Shown here piece by piece: positions 1 through 5,756 of a stretch of 64,000 nucleotides of DNA; the stretch's first letter is position 1, and the number at the start of each line of letters is the position of its first letter. A program made the position numbers and the translations under genes. Origin of the DNA: a virus; the IMG/VR virus record IMGVR_UViG_3300035204_001027, positions 31,512-95,511 of that record; one strand, written 5' to 3'. The notes under the pieces were generated by a model. It was not told where the DNA came from and did no database searches. It saw nothing but the letters and a program-made list of their open reading frames with translations.

Positions 1-642
1 GTCGTAGTAAGCGATGGTGGAGCCAAAGTCCGTGGCATCTATGACTTTACTAATGAAGTCAAAAAGGTGAAGGGCGTTGGTGATGAGATGGGCTTCCGTC
101 TAATCGTTAACAATTCTTTTGACCGTAGCTTACGCATTAGCTTCCAACTTGGATTGCTGCGCCTAGTCTGCACCAATGGAATGACCACTCTTGAGAAAGA
201 GTTCGACCTAACCAAAAAGCATTCTGCTCAATGCAAACTTGATGACCTATTGACAGATGACAATCTGGACAAGGCTTTTAACAAGTTCGAGGCTTCTCTC
301 GGAGTGTACAGTCGTCTTGCTGATGTAAAGCTCAAGCAAGAAGAGGGGCTGAATGTTTTACAGCGTTTGGCAAAGGCTAACACCATTAGTGAAAAGCTGC
401 GCGAAGGTATCGCTCACATTTGGAATAATCCAACCTACTCGGAGGATAAGGCTCGCAACCTTTACAACCTCAACAATGCCGTGACCCAGTACGTCACTGA
501 AAACGTGTCAGAGGACAGGTTTGAGTACGCGAACCGTATCACCAGCCAAGTGCTGCGTTCCTTCAACCGTGCTACGAAGAGCAAGTCATCGCTGACCAAG
601 CTGACCTCTGCTCTCCCTGCACCAGTGGTTGCAAATAACTAA
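1..642 (+). CDS. DUF932-like phage protein, 5'-partial
   Basis: The frame is open from the first base, so the gene begins left of the window; 213 residues of its C-terminal part are visible. The stretch RLVCTNGM (visible residues about 54-61), followed by a helical, charged tail, resembles the DUF932 / phage-plasmid-like protein family (TIGR03299), whose members carry a similar R-x-V-C-x-N-G signature. The family's biochemical function is unknown. A GTG at base 67 could be read as a start, but coding sense continues upstream of it without a break, so I treat it as internal. A strong intrinsic terminator follows 25 bases after the stop. Family assignment is by motif only. Confidence 0.7.
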   Translation, partial: VVVSDGGAKVRGIYDFTNEVKKVKGVGDEMGFRLIVNNSFDRSLRISFQLGLLRLVCTNGMTTLEKEFDLTKKHSAQCKLDDLLTDDNLDKAFNKFEASLGVYSRLADVKLKQEEGLNVLQRLAKANTISEKLREGIAHIWNNPTYSEDKARNLYNLNNAVTQYVTENVSEDRFEYANRITSQVLRSFNRATKSKSSLTKLTSALPAPVVANN

Positions 643-666
643 ATAATAAAATACAAATAACAAATC

Positions 667-695
667 GCTCACCCTTACGGGTGGGCATTTTTTTT
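667..695 (+). terminator. Intrinsic terminator
   Basis: An 8-bp stem (GCTCACCC/GGGTGGGC with one T-G pair) around a TTAC loop is followed by A and eight T. It ends transcription of the DUF932-like gene. Confidence 0.9.
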
Positions 696-729
696 GCTTG
701 ACTTCGGGGCCCGGGTTGTCAAGCTTTTT
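696..729 (+). terminator. Second hairpin with GC palindrome and T-run
   Basis: GCTTGAC (696-702) pairs perfectly with GTCAAGC (718-724) and is followed by TTTTT. The loop holds the GGGGCCCGGG core that recurs through the array. Here the palindrome does sit in a terminator-like hairpin, unlike most later copies, which are followed by A-runs. Confidence 0.7.
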
Positions 730-748
730 CGGTGTGACATATTGTCTC

Positions 749-777
749 TTGACTTTCGGTGTTTTGTGTGGTACATT
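749..777 (+). promoter_or_regulatory. Sigma-70-type promoter, leaderless
   Basis: TTGACT at 749-754, 17-bp spacer, TACATT at 772-777. The start codon of the next gene is 5 nt after the -10 box, so the ATG should coincide with the transcription start. Confidence 0.75.
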
Positions 778-782
778 GTAGT

Positions 783-896
783 ATGAAATCCGATCACAGA
801 GAATTGTTGTTTGTTATTGGCCTTGGAATGGCCTCGTTTATAGTTATCATACTTACGGGAGTTTACATGGAAACAAAAGGATTTGGCACTTGGTGA
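783..896 (+). CDS. Single-span membrane micropeptide (37 aa)
   Basis: A 37-residue peptide with a charged N-terminus (MKSDHRE) and one hydrophobic segment at about residues 9-28, hence probably a single-span inner-membrane protein. It is a paralogue of the 32-residue peptide at 8038: both fit MKxDxRxxxFVI then G, SF, I, TGxYxET, with 16 identical positions over about 31. The dedicated near-consensus promoter places the ATG 5 nt after the -10 box, and no Shine-Dalgarno site is possible. Function unknown; conservation between two distant copies in one genome argues that it is a real gene. Confidence 0.7.
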   Translation: MKSDHRELLFVIGLGMASFIVIILTGVYMETKGFGTW

Positions 897-909
897 GTAA
901 AAAAAGTGC

Positions 910-938
910 TTGACAAACTGACGGAAACCTGCTATACT
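910..938 (+). promoter_or_regulatory. Sigma-70-type promoter
   Basis: TTGACA 910-915, 17-bp spacer, TATACT 933-938, preceded by an A-run. ATG follows 7 nt after the -10 box. Confidence 0.85.
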
Positions 939-945
939 ATTATTT

Positions 946-1107
946 ATGACAGTTAAAGAAAAGAAGAAGTTGGACTTTGTGTTGTTCATGCAAGTGGTTG
1001 CTGGCACACGCAACGTGAAACCTATTGACCGTTTGATGGCTCTCGCAAAAGATGTTGTCGCTATCCGTGACGGTGAAGAACCTAAAGAATCGAAGGAGCT
1101 TATTTAA
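946..1107 (+). CDS. Small basic hypothetical protein (53 aa)
   Basis: A 53-residue protein starting MTVKEKKK, with a helical centre and an acidic/basic mixed tail. The start is fixed by the promoter: the ATG lies 7 nt after the -10 box, so the message is leaderless. The stop is one base before the ATG of the next gene, so the two form a bicistronic unit. No recognised domain. Confidence 0.75.
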   Translation: MTVKEKKKLDFVLFMQVVAGTRNVKPIDRLMALAKDVVAIRDGEEPKESKELI

Positions 1108-1108
1108 C

Positions 1109-1573
1109 ATGGAAAATCATTGGAACAAAAAAGTAGAATTACTCTATCGTAACTGTGGCACAAACTGGGCTGTGTTTATTCGTGGCGCAGCCGATGACGT
1201 AGAACAGGAGTTTTATGGTATGTATAACCACGGAGCGACTGACGGAGAGATTCAATGGCAAACACCAGAGAACGCTTATTTTTGGACTACTAGAGAAAAG
1301 CTCGAAAAGTGTCTCACGAACCGAGCATTGTTCTGGCTATTGAATCAAGACGGACACGAAGAATCTGACGAGGAAGAATTGCTACCCGTAGCGAAACAGA
1401 TGGCTGAAACTCTTATGGGTGAGATGGTTCAACAGTCGAACTTGATGACCTTTGGGAATACTTATGACACTTATGAACTTGGTGAAGTGTCAGCGGAATC
1501 GAGCGAGGAGCATATCAACAACGGCCCATCTACCGTGCAAGTTAACATCAGCAGATTAATGGGATCTCTATAA
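1109..1573 (+). CDS. Hypothetical protein (154 aa)
   Basis: An acidic 154-residue protein with no family I recognise. I chose the ATG at 1109, immediately after the upstream stop (TAACATG), rather than the in-frame start at 1052, which would run through the upstream gene; an AAGGAG lies about 10 nt before it inside the upstream gene. The N-terminal half is rich in Trp and aromatics; the C-terminal half is acidic and Ser-rich. It is translated from the promoter at 910 together with the 53-residue protein. Confidence 0.75.
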   Translation: MENHWNKKVELLYRNCGTNWAVFIRGAADDVEQEFYGMYNHGATDGEIQWQTPENAYFWTTREKLEKCLTNRALFWLLNQDGHEESDEEELLPVAKQMAETLMGEMVQQSNLMTFGNTYDTYELGEVSAESSEEHINNGPSTVQVNISRLMGSL

Positions 1574-1581
1574 AAAAGGGC

Positions 1582-1610
1582 TTGACAATCAAGCTGAAAC
1601 GTGCTATATT
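1582..1610 (+). promoter_or_regulatory. Sigma-70-type promoter, leaderless
   Basis: TTGACA 1582-1587, 17-bp spacer, TATATT 1605-1610. ATG is 6 nt after the -10 box. Confidence 0.85.
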
Positions 1611-1616
1611 ATACTC

Positions 1617-2345
1617 ATGAAACTACTTGGAATCGACACAAACGCAAAAACCCGTAAAGGCCAGAAAAAAGGTTATATGACGGGAATCTCTTACCTCGCA
1701 CCCAGCAATGCCAGCGGTGTGATGAACACTTGCCCATCAGCGAGCAAAGGCTGTCGTGCAGCTTGCCTGTTTACGTCAGGGAGAGGCCGTATGAATCCTG
1801 TTATGGAAGCTAGAATCAACAAGACAAAACTTCTTGCCAGTGATTCGCTGTCATACTTAAAACAGCTTAAACGTGAGATTGAAGCTCTAATGAAACGCGC
1901 AGCGAAGAATGATAAAACCGCCTGTGTTCGTCTCAATGGCACTAGCGATATTGCTTGGGAGGAATACTTGTTAGACGGAAAGAATATCTTTGAGCATTTC
2001 CCGAATTGTCAATTTTACGACTACACAAAGCGTCTGGCTCGTGTTGCTGATTATGCAAACGGAAAGTTGCCGAGCAACTATCACTTGACCTTTTCTCATA
2101 GTGAAAACACTAGCGAAGAAACTGTGAAAGATGTTTTGAATCGTGGCGTGAATGTCGCTGTGGTTTACAAAGACGTTTTGCCGGTAGAAGATTTCGGTGG
2201 TGTAGAGGTCGTCAATGGTGATGAAGATGATTTGCGTTTTTTAGATGCTATCGGAAAAATCGTTGGCCTAATCTATAAGAAAACTAAAGCAACAGAAGAT
2301 GAATGGAATGGATTTGTGCGCCTCACGAAAGTAGAGGTGGCATAG
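1617..2345 (+). CDS. Gp88-family phage protein
   Basis: A 242-residue protein matching the Gene product 88 family of mycobacteriophages and other phages. Visible hallmarks are GYMTGISYLAP (about residues 19-29), the cysteine cluster CPSASKGCRAAC (about 39-50), GRG, and VRLNGTSDIAWE near the middle. The three closely spaced cysteines suggest a metal or Fe-S site, but the activity of the family is not established to my knowledge. The gene is leaderless from the promoter at 1582. A 19-residue membrane peptide starts at the base after its stop codon, suggesting translational coupling. Confidence 0.8.
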   Translation: MKLLGIDTNAKTRKGQKKGYMTGISYLAPSNASGVMNTCPSASKGCRAACLFTSGRGRMNPVMEARINKTKLLASDSLSYLKQLKREIEALMKRAAKNDKTACVRLNGTSDIAWEEYLLDGKNIFEHFPNCQFYDYTKRLARVADYANGKLPSNYHLTFSHSENTSEETVKDVLNRGVNVAVVYKDVLPVEDFGGVEVVNGDEDDLRFLDAIGKIVGLIYKKTKATEDEWNGFVRLTKVEVA

Positions 2346-2405
2346 ATGATAGCTATAACAATTTTCATGTGTTGGTGTGCGTGGTCTATGCTCAAAAGAA
2401 TGTAA
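2346..2405 (+). CDS. 19-aa membrane micropeptide
   Basis: MIAITIFMCWCAWSMLKRM: a hydrophobic span with a short basic C-terminus. The ATG is the base immediately after the TAG of the gp88-like gene, so it is probably translated by termination-reinitiation. Three other peptides of exactly 19 residues with the same layout occur at 4741, 7610 and 8600, which is the main support that it is real. Function unknown. Confidence 0.55.
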   Translation: MIAITIFMCWCAWSMLKRM

Positions 2406-2454
2406 CTCTTAAATAGATAATATTAAATAGGTTAGTAAAGTATTACAATTAAAT

Positions 2455-2528
2455 AGTGGTGTGGCCAAGTGGTAAGGCGTTGCTCTGCAAAAGCGAGATC
2501 GTGGGTTCGACTCCCACCACCACTTCCA
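2455..2528 (+). tRNA. tRNA-Cys (GCA)
   Basis: A full cloverleaf: acceptor AGTGGTG (2455-2461) with CACCACT (2518-2524), discriminator T, encoded CCA (2526-2528). The anticodon stem TTGCT/AGCGA surrounds the loop CTGCAAA with anticodon GCA at 2487-2489; the T-arm is GTGGG/CCCAC with loop TTCGACT. The U73 discriminator is a known identity element of tRNA-Cys, agreeing with the anticodon. No separate promoter is obvious, so it is probably co-transcribed from 1582. Confidence 0.95.
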
Positions 2529-2534
2529 CTTTGG

Positions 2535-2546
2535 CGGCCCGGGCCG
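2535..2546. repeat. GC palindrome CGGCCCGGGCCG
   Basis: A perfect 12-bp palindrome, member of the family found between most array modules. It is followed by GTCAAGC and an A-rich stretch leading into the promoter at 2576 rather than by a T-run. Confidence 0.85.
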
Positions 2547-2575
2547 TCAAGCATAAAAAAACTTTAAAAAATCGC

Positions 2576-2604
2576 TTGACAAATGGGCGTTTATGTGTTA
2601 TATT
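2576..2604 (+). promoter_or_regulatory. Sigma-70-type promoter, leaderless
   Basis: TTGACA 2576-2581, 17-bp spacer, TATATT 2599-2604, with A-tracts upstream that could act as an UP element. ATG 7 nt after the -10 box. Confidence 0.85.
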
Positions 2605-2611
2605 ATACCTA

Positions 2612-2896
2612 ATGAAAAACATAAAACCTATCGACGGCGGCGAATCTTTTGCAGTACATCAACACATCATCCTAAAGAACTTCTGGGAGTATTACCTCGG
2701 AGAGACTGATGAAGATGGCGTGGCTTTTGGCTATGTGATGGGGTTTGAGAATGAGTGGGGCAGCGTCTATATGCCAGAGATTGAGCCTCACATTATAAGC
2801 ATTGCACGGGGCAGAGAGCTTGAAGATGTTATGCCTCCATTTAACTATAAGTGGGAAGAGTCTGCCCTTCAAGATTTTCTCGAAGAAAGTGCTTGA
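2612..2896 (+). CDS. Hypothetical acidic protein (94 aa)
   Basis: A 94-residue acidic protein, no recognised domain. The start at 2612 is set by the promoter; the longer in-frame extension would run through the tRNA gene and is not credible. Its TGA stop (2894-2896) is embedded in the TTGACA -35 box of the next gene, an example of the extreme compaction of this array. Confidence 0.75.
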   Translation: MKNIKPIDGGESFAVHQHIILKNFWEYYLGETDEDGVAFGYVMGFENEWGSVYMPEIEPHIISIARGRELEDVMPPFNYKWEESALQDFLEESA

Positions 2897-2921
2897 CAAA
2901 CAGGAGAAAGTGTGGTATATT
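2893..2921 (+). promoter_or_regulatory. Sigma-70-type promoter overlapping a stop codon
   Basis: TTGACA 2893-2898, 17-bp spacer, TATATT 2916-2921; ATG 7 nt downstream. The -35 box contains the TGA stop of the upstream gene. Confidence 0.85.
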
Positions 2922-2928
2922 ATAGCAT

Positions 2929-3180
2929 ATGAAGTTACAAGAAGGAAGAGAAAGAGCAAGTAATCTGAAACTGGGCGCAGTCTATTTTCATGATAATGAG
3001 GCAAAACGGCTAGACCAAATCATAAGCTGTCAAGGTGTGTGGCTTGTTGATGCCGTTGGTGATGGGTATGGTGAAACTATCCCCTTTGATGAGGTCGGGT
3101 ACGCTGACCTTGATGAGGTGCAAGATTTCGTTGATGATTGCGAAGTGGCACTAGGAGAGAAAGCTCCTTTAGATTATTAA
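2929..3180 (+). CDS. Hypothetical acidic protein (83 aa)
   Basis: An 83-residue protein beginning MKLQEGRERA; the second half is acidic (VDAVGDGYGE and following). Predicted leaderless from the promoter at 2893. No family recognised. It is followed by the promoter of the structured RNA. Confidence 0.75.
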   Translation: MKLQEGRERASNLKLGAVYFHDNEAKRLDQIISCQGVWLVDAVGDGYGETIPFDEVGYADLDEVQDFVDDCEVALGEKAPLDY

Positions 3181-3189
3181 AATTAATCC

Positions 3190-3219
3190 TTGACAAAGTG
3201 GTCAAGTTTGTGGTATTAT
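3190..3219 (+). promoter_or_regulatory. Promoter of the structured RNA
   Basis: TTGACA 3190-3195, 18-bp spacer, TATTAT 3214-3219. It is the only promoter of the array not followed by a start codon; predicted transcription start about 3226. Confidence 0.8.
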
Positions 3220-3225
3220 TATATA

Positions 3226-3717
3226 CAGTTGAGCGAGAAATCGTTCTTTGAAAATTTAAGGGTGAAATTGGTGTTGCTGGACTGGATAACAAGGTTCGAA
3301 GGTCAAACAAGGCGACAGCCTGACGCAGGAAAGCCCCTAGTGGAAGCGCGACGAAGCTAGACGGTGATACGATACTGGTCGGGTCAGGTTCGAATCCTGA
3401 CACCCTGAACAATTTAAGCTGACGACGGTTGGCTTAAGGGAATGGCTGAATATCCCTCCAACATAAGGGGAAAGGCATGGGGCCACCTGAGAGAGTGTTA
3501 TCGCATGACTCTTGTGGTTTTAGTAGACTGGTTAACTTGAACTGTATTGTGTGCTGGTCTTGATGGTAATGCAGCAATCCATCTTCCCATTAATTTATAG
3601 GGTGAAGTAACAAACGTCCGCAAAGAGGAAACGGCCCAATAAACAAAGTGCAAGGAGTTGTGGCGTAACGGTGCATCGTGCCACGTAAAGCACTTAAAAA
3701 ATTCTCCCTTTTTTTTG
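3226..3717 (+). ncRNA. Large structured RNA candidate (~490 nt)
   Basis: A promoter-driven stretch with no credible + strand reading frame but many hairpins. A long-range stem (AAATT 3252-3256 with AATTT 3411-3415; AGGGTG 3259-3264 with CACCCT 3401-3406) closes a 5' domain. Inside it a tRNA-type T-arm, TCAGG-TTCGAAT-CCTGA (3384-3400), abuts the CACCCT strand as in a tRNA acceptor/T stack. The 3' domain has CCAC/GTGG enclosing AGAGT/ACTCT (3483-3517), GATGG/CCATC (3562-3583), CTTCCC/GGGtGAAG (3583-3607), and a terminal nested hairpin before eight T. Size, phage context and nearby tRNA recall the ornate large RNAs GOLLD and ROOL, but I cannot confirm membership. The distance between acceptor-like strands (about 140 nt) is too long for a tRNA and too short for an ordinary tmRNA. 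Confidence 0.6.
3646..3716 (+). terminator. Terminator of the structured RNA
   Basis: Nested hairpin: AAGTGC (3646-3651) with GCACTT (3690-3695), enclosing GTGGC (3660-3664) with GCCAC (3680-3684), followed by an A/T-rich spacer and eight T at 3709-3716. Confidence 0.65.
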
Positions 3718-3765
3718 TCGATCATAAATACCTTTTTTTGATCGGCAATTTTTTTTGTCGATCAT
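3709..3765. repeat. 17-bp T-tract/GTCGATCAT direct repeat
   Basis: TTTTTTTTGTCGATCAT occurs exactly at 3709-3725 and 3749-3765, 40 bp apart, with a degenerate third unit (seven T then GATCGGCAA) between them. The rest of 3766-3982 shows no convincing gene; a 50-codon minus-strand frame (3792-3944) lacks a ribosome-binding site. Confidence 0.7.
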
Positions 3766-3949
3766 TCGTGAGCGGCTAATTCTTTTGCCAATCAATTATG
3801 GCAATTAATGAGCGACAAAGAGGGTAATTGTTTTGCAAGATAATACTGTTTTCGTGGGATATCTCCTCCAATAATTTCGTAAATAGCACGAATTTCACAT
3901 CGGAGAAATACCCCCTTTTTACGAAACTTAAACGTGATACTCATCCGGC

Positions 3950-3960
3950 GGCCCGGGGCC
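3950..3960. repeat. GC palindrome, array family
   Basis: GGCCCGGGGCC, imperfect by one base, followed by TGAAAAAAAA and the promoter at 3983. Confidence 0.75.
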
Positions 3961-3982
3961 TGAAAAAAAATGAAAAAACCGC

Positions 3983-4011
3983 TTGACAAACCCTGATTTG
4001 TGTGGTATATT
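3983..4011 (+). promoter_or_regulatory. Sigma-70-type promoter
   Basis: TTGACA 3983-3988, 17-bp spacer, TATATT 4006-4011; ATG 9 nt downstream; A-tracts upstream. Confidence 0.85.
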
Positions 4012-4020
4012 ATATCCATA

Positions 4021-4326
4021 ATGAACGACAAAATAGAAAACCTAATAAACAACCACATCACTCGACTTCAGCAGAACATCCTTGATCGTGACCACTCGGT
4101 CATGGCGTGTGGTGCTCGCAGCAATCCATTCCACGCTCAACTCGATGAGATTGACCTCAAGAATATAGCCTCTCTCAGAGAGGGTCGCATCCCACAGTAC
4201 AGCGACCACATGGCTTGCCTCGTTGGTGATGGCCCACATGATATGAGCGAGTTTCGTGACCTGACTTACGAGAAGGAGCATGAGGCTGCTGGCCTCTATG
4301 AGGGGGTTGAGCCGAGCCTAACTTAA
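4021..4326 (+). CDS. Hypothetical protein (101 aa)
   Basis: A 101-residue soluble protein starting MNDKIENLINN. The start at 4021 is chosen because an earlier in-frame ATG at 4000 lies upstream of the predicted transcription start. The composition (His, Asp, Glu, Arg) suggests a globular protein; no family recognised. The next 60 bases hold a long inverted repeat and a perfect GC palindrome. Confidence 0.75.
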   Translation: MNDKIENLINNHITRLQQNILDRDHSVMACGARSNPFHAQLDEIDLKNIASLREGRIPQYSDHMACLVGDGPHDMSEFRDLTYEKEHEAAGLYEGVEPSLT

Positions 4327-4336
4327 TAGGCTACCC

Positions 4337-4388
4337 AGCCTAGCCGCCAAAGCTGCGCTTGAGACACAGCGCGACGAGGGGCTAGGCT
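4337..4388 (+). repeat. Long inverted repeat
   Basis: AGCCTAGCC (4337-4345) and GGCTAGGCT (4380-4388) are perfect complements around a 34-nt loop. It may be a terminator or RNA-stabilising hairpin for the upstream gene, though no T-run follows. Confidence 0.7.
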
Positions 4389-4405
4389 CAGGGCCCGGGC
4401 CCTGA
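4388..4405. repeat. Perfect 18-bp GC palindrome
   Basis: TCAGGGCCCGGGCCCTGA, the longest perfect member of the array palindrome family, followed by an A-rich stretch and the promoter at 4415. Confidence 0.9.
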
Positions 4406-4414
4406 AGAAAGTGC

Positions 4415-4443
4415 TTGACAAACACCTGTTTATGTGTTACATT
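4415..4443 (+). promoter_or_regulatory. Sigma-70-type promoter, leaderless
   Basis: TTGACA 4415-4420, 17-bp spacer, TACATT 4438-4443; ATG 6 nt downstream. Confidence 0.8.
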
Positions 4444-4449
4444 ATAACA

Positions 4450-4578
4450 ATGAAACGACGAATCAAAGCACGGGTCAACAGAGATGGCCTGATGGGCAGC
4501 GCGTCTCGTGTCCATCGTGTGAGGAAGGGCAAGGGCTCTTATTGTCGTAAGTCTAAACACAAGAAAAATGAGTGGTAA
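4450..4578 (+). CDS. Very basic small protein (42 aa)
   Basis: A 42-residue protein starting MKRRIKARVNRDG, with about 40 percent Arg/Lys/His spread over its length, hence a possible nucleic-acid binder. Leaderless start from the promoter at 4415. Its 3' end overlaps the next gene by 11 nt. No family recognised. Confidence 0.7.
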   Translation: MKRRIKARVNRDGLMGSASRVHRVRKGKGSYCRKSKHKKNEW

Positions 4579-4744
4579 CTATTATGATGATGAAGGTTAC
4601 TTGGGCGATCACTATGTCGGTCAAAGTAAGTATGACTATGTGCTCAAGGAGTGCAAGCGGTGTGGTCAGAAGGTAGACATGAGTTCTGATCATGCTATCT
4701 GTAATTCATGTGCCGATGCAATGGAGCGAGGGTGGGAGTATTGA
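4568..4744 (+). CDS. Zinc-ribbon-like small protein (58 aa)
   Basis: A 58-residue protein with a tyrosine/acid-rich N-terminus and two CxxC pairs (CKRC and CNSC, about residues 29-32 and 46-49), typical of a zinc ribbon. It overlaps the upstream basic protein by 11 nt and its TGA overlaps a TTG start for a 19-residue membrane peptide. The partner of the zinc ribbon is unknown. Confidence 0.65.
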   Translation: MSGNYYDDEGYLGDHYVGQSKYDYVLKECKRCGQKVDMSSDHAICNSCADAMERGWEY

Positions 4745-4800
4745 TACTCTTAACCCTATTAATAGTAATAACTATTTGGTTGATGGTTAAAAGATACTGA
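4741..4800 (+). CDS. 19-aa membrane micropeptide, TTG start
   Basis: The TTG at 4741 overlaps the TGA of the zinc-ribbon gene (TTGA); with Met at position 1 the peptide is MILLTLLIVITIWLMVKRY, 19 residues. Same length and same pattern (hydrophobic span, then K/T/D-R/Q and a final residue) as the peptides at 2346, 7610 and 8600. The non-ATG start makes this the least certain of the four. Confidence 0.45.
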   Translation: MILLTLLIVITIWLMVKRY

Positions 4801-4813
4801 GGGCCCCGGCCCT
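4800..4813. repeat. GC palindrome, array family
   Basis: AGGGCC-CC-GGCCCT, followed by TGAAAAAA and the promoter at 4835. Confidence 0.8.
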
Positions 4814-4834
4814 GAAAAAAGTTAAAAAAACTGC

Positions 4835-4863
4835 TTGACAAACAGCCATTTGTGTGTTATATT
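4835..4863 (+). promoter_or_regulatory. Sigma-70-type promoter, leaderless
   Basis: TTGACA 4835-4840, 17-bp spacer, TATATT 4858-4863; ATG 6 nt downstream. Confidence 0.85.
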
Positions 4864-4869
4864 ATACCA

Positions 4870-5076
4870 ATGATAAGCGAGATGGATAAGTTTAAAGAAG
4901 ATGCAGCTTTCAAGCTGTTTGGTCGCAGCCGCATACTTGCCATCGCTGGCAACGGGTGCGTGAAGTGTGGCGAGAGCGCGGTTGATTTCCGTGACGAACT
5001 CTCCCGCAAGGAGTACGGCATCTCTGGCTTGTGCCAGTGCTGCCAAGACAGCGTCTTTGGTGTGGAGGAGGACTAA
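4870..5076 (+). CDS. Zinc-finger-like small protein (68 aa)
   Basis: A 68-residue protein with CVKCG near residues 35-39 and LCQCC near residues 55-59, separated by the stretch RDELSRKEYGISG. The pattern CxxCG...RDELS...EYGISGLCQxCQD is one I know from small treble-clef/zinc-ribbon proteins in phages and bacteria. The start at 4870 is fixed by the promoter. Its TAA overlaps the ATG of the next gene (TAATG), so the two are coupled. Confidence 0.75.
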   Translation: MISEMDKFKEDAAFKLFGRSRILAIAGNGCVKCGESAVDFRDELSRKEYGISGLCQCCQDSVFGVEED

Positions 5077-5255
5077 TGAGATTAAACGAGATTAGCCCAG
5101 AGAGCATGGGCATGAGGCCCACGGACAAGCCTAAATTGATAGACGCTACGCCTACGCCTATGCATGACCAAAAGGATTGGATTCAGGACAGTGATGGGAC
5201 ATGGGTATGTGATTGGTACATGGAGGACGGGTATGATGTCAGATGCAGAGATTAG
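5076..5255 (+). CDS. Hypothetical protein (59 aa)
   Basis: A 59-residue protein with a proline-rich middle and an aromatic, acidic C-terminus. The ATG overlaps the upstream stop as TAATG, with a GGAGGA just before it acting as ribosome-binding site. It overlaps the next gene by about 20 nt. No family recognised. Confidence 0.7.
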   Translation: MRLNEISPESMGMRPTDKPKLIDATPTPMHDQKDWIQDSDGTWVCDWYMEDGYDVRCRD

Positions 5256-5382
5256 ATTAAGTGAGTTATTAGATAGCTTTAATAGTGAAGAAGAATGGCT
5301 AGCATATAGGGAATCTTATCCCTTAATACCAATAAGCTCAAATGATGATGTCCCTTGGAATTATGATATGAAAATCTTCTGA
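5236..5382 (+). CDS. Hypothetical acidic protein (48 aa)
   Basis: A 48-residue acidic peptide (MSDAEIRLSELLDS start). GGAGG at 5223-5227 serves an ATG at 5236, or at 5233 directly before it. Third gene of the 4870 unit. No membrane segment and no recognised family. Confidence 0.6.
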   Translation: MSDAEIRLSELLDSFNSEEEWLAYRESYPLIPISSNDDVPWNYDMKIF

Positions 5383-5394
5383 GGCCCCGGGCCT
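5382..5394. repeat. GC palindrome, array family
   Basis: AGGCCC-C-GGGCCT, starting at the last base of the upstream stop codon and followed by an A-run. Confidence 0.8.
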
Positions 5395-5415
5395 GAAAAA
5401 AAGTAAAAAAACCCC

Positions 5416-5444
5416 TTGACAAGAGGCTGTTTCTGTGGTATATT
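5416..5444 (+). promoter_or_regulatory. Sigma-70-type promoter, leaderless
   Basis: TTGACA 5416-5421, 17-bp spacer, TATATT 5439-5444; ATG 7 nt downstream. Confidence 0.85.
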
Positions 5445-5451
5445 ATGTCAT

Positions 5452-5697
5452 ATGAAAAACGATACAGTAACTCAAACCATCACCGAAGCCCAAGTCACCC
5501 AGCGCAAGCTGAATGAGATCAACAACAATTTCAACCTCACCGATGAGTACGTCGAGCATTTGGATCAAGCCGTGACTCAACTACTAGCTAACAAGGAACG
5601 CCTGAATAAGGCTCTAGGCATCCTCAACAAGCTGCCTTCTTCCTTGGAGGATAAGTTCGTCAAGGTCAATCCTAACCAGCAAGAACGCCGCTGGTAG
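5452..5697 (+). CDS. Helical hypothetical protein (81 aa)
   Basis: An 81-residue protein, mainly helical with heptad-like Leu spacing from about residue 15 to 60, so a coiled coil is possible. The first 14 bases (ATGAAAAACGATAC) are identical to the start of the gene at 5792, although the proteins diverge afterwards. Leaderless from the promoter at 5416. Its stop runs directly into the next hairpin. Confidence 0.75.
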   Translation: MKNDTVTQTITEAQVTQRKLNEINNNFNLTDEYVEHLDQAVTQLLANKERLNKALGILNKLPSSLEDKFVKVNPNQQERRW

Positions 5698-5723
5698 GCC
5701 TTGGCCCTTCGGGGCCCGGGCCC
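5697..5723. repeat. UUCG hairpin merged with GC palindrome
   Basis: GGCCC-TTCG-GGGCC (5703-5716), extended by GGCC (5697-5700) and GGCC (5719-5722), forms a very stable hairpin; its 3' half is also the perfect palindrome GGGCCCGGGCCC (5712-5723). An A-run follows, not a T-run. Confidence 0.85.
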
Positions 5724-5756
5724 TGAAAAAAAAGTAAAAAAAGTGCCCTCCAGCCC

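Noticed and set aside
675-1013. 112-codon minus-strand frame
   Set aside because: Crosses two terminators, two consensus promoters and a + strand micropeptide; composition not protein-like.
2456-2611. N-terminal extension of the 94-residue protein through the tRNA gene
   Set aside because: The promoter at 2576 and the leaderless start at 2612 explain the gene; the extension overlaps a perfect tRNA-Cys.
3252-3415. Intron-containing tRNA or complete tmRNA
   Set aside because: The T-arm and acceptor pairing are present, but no anticodon arm, tag reading frame, splice structure or CCA can be recognised in about 150 nt.
3077-3725. Minus-strand frames of 111 and 75 codons over the structured RNA
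   Set aside because: No ribosome-binding sites; the region has a + strand promoter, hairpins and a terminator that fit an RNA gene better.
3792-3944. 50-codon minus-strand frame in the empty stretch after the structured RNA
   Set aside because: No Shine-Dalgarno site or promoter visible; kept only as a remote possibility.
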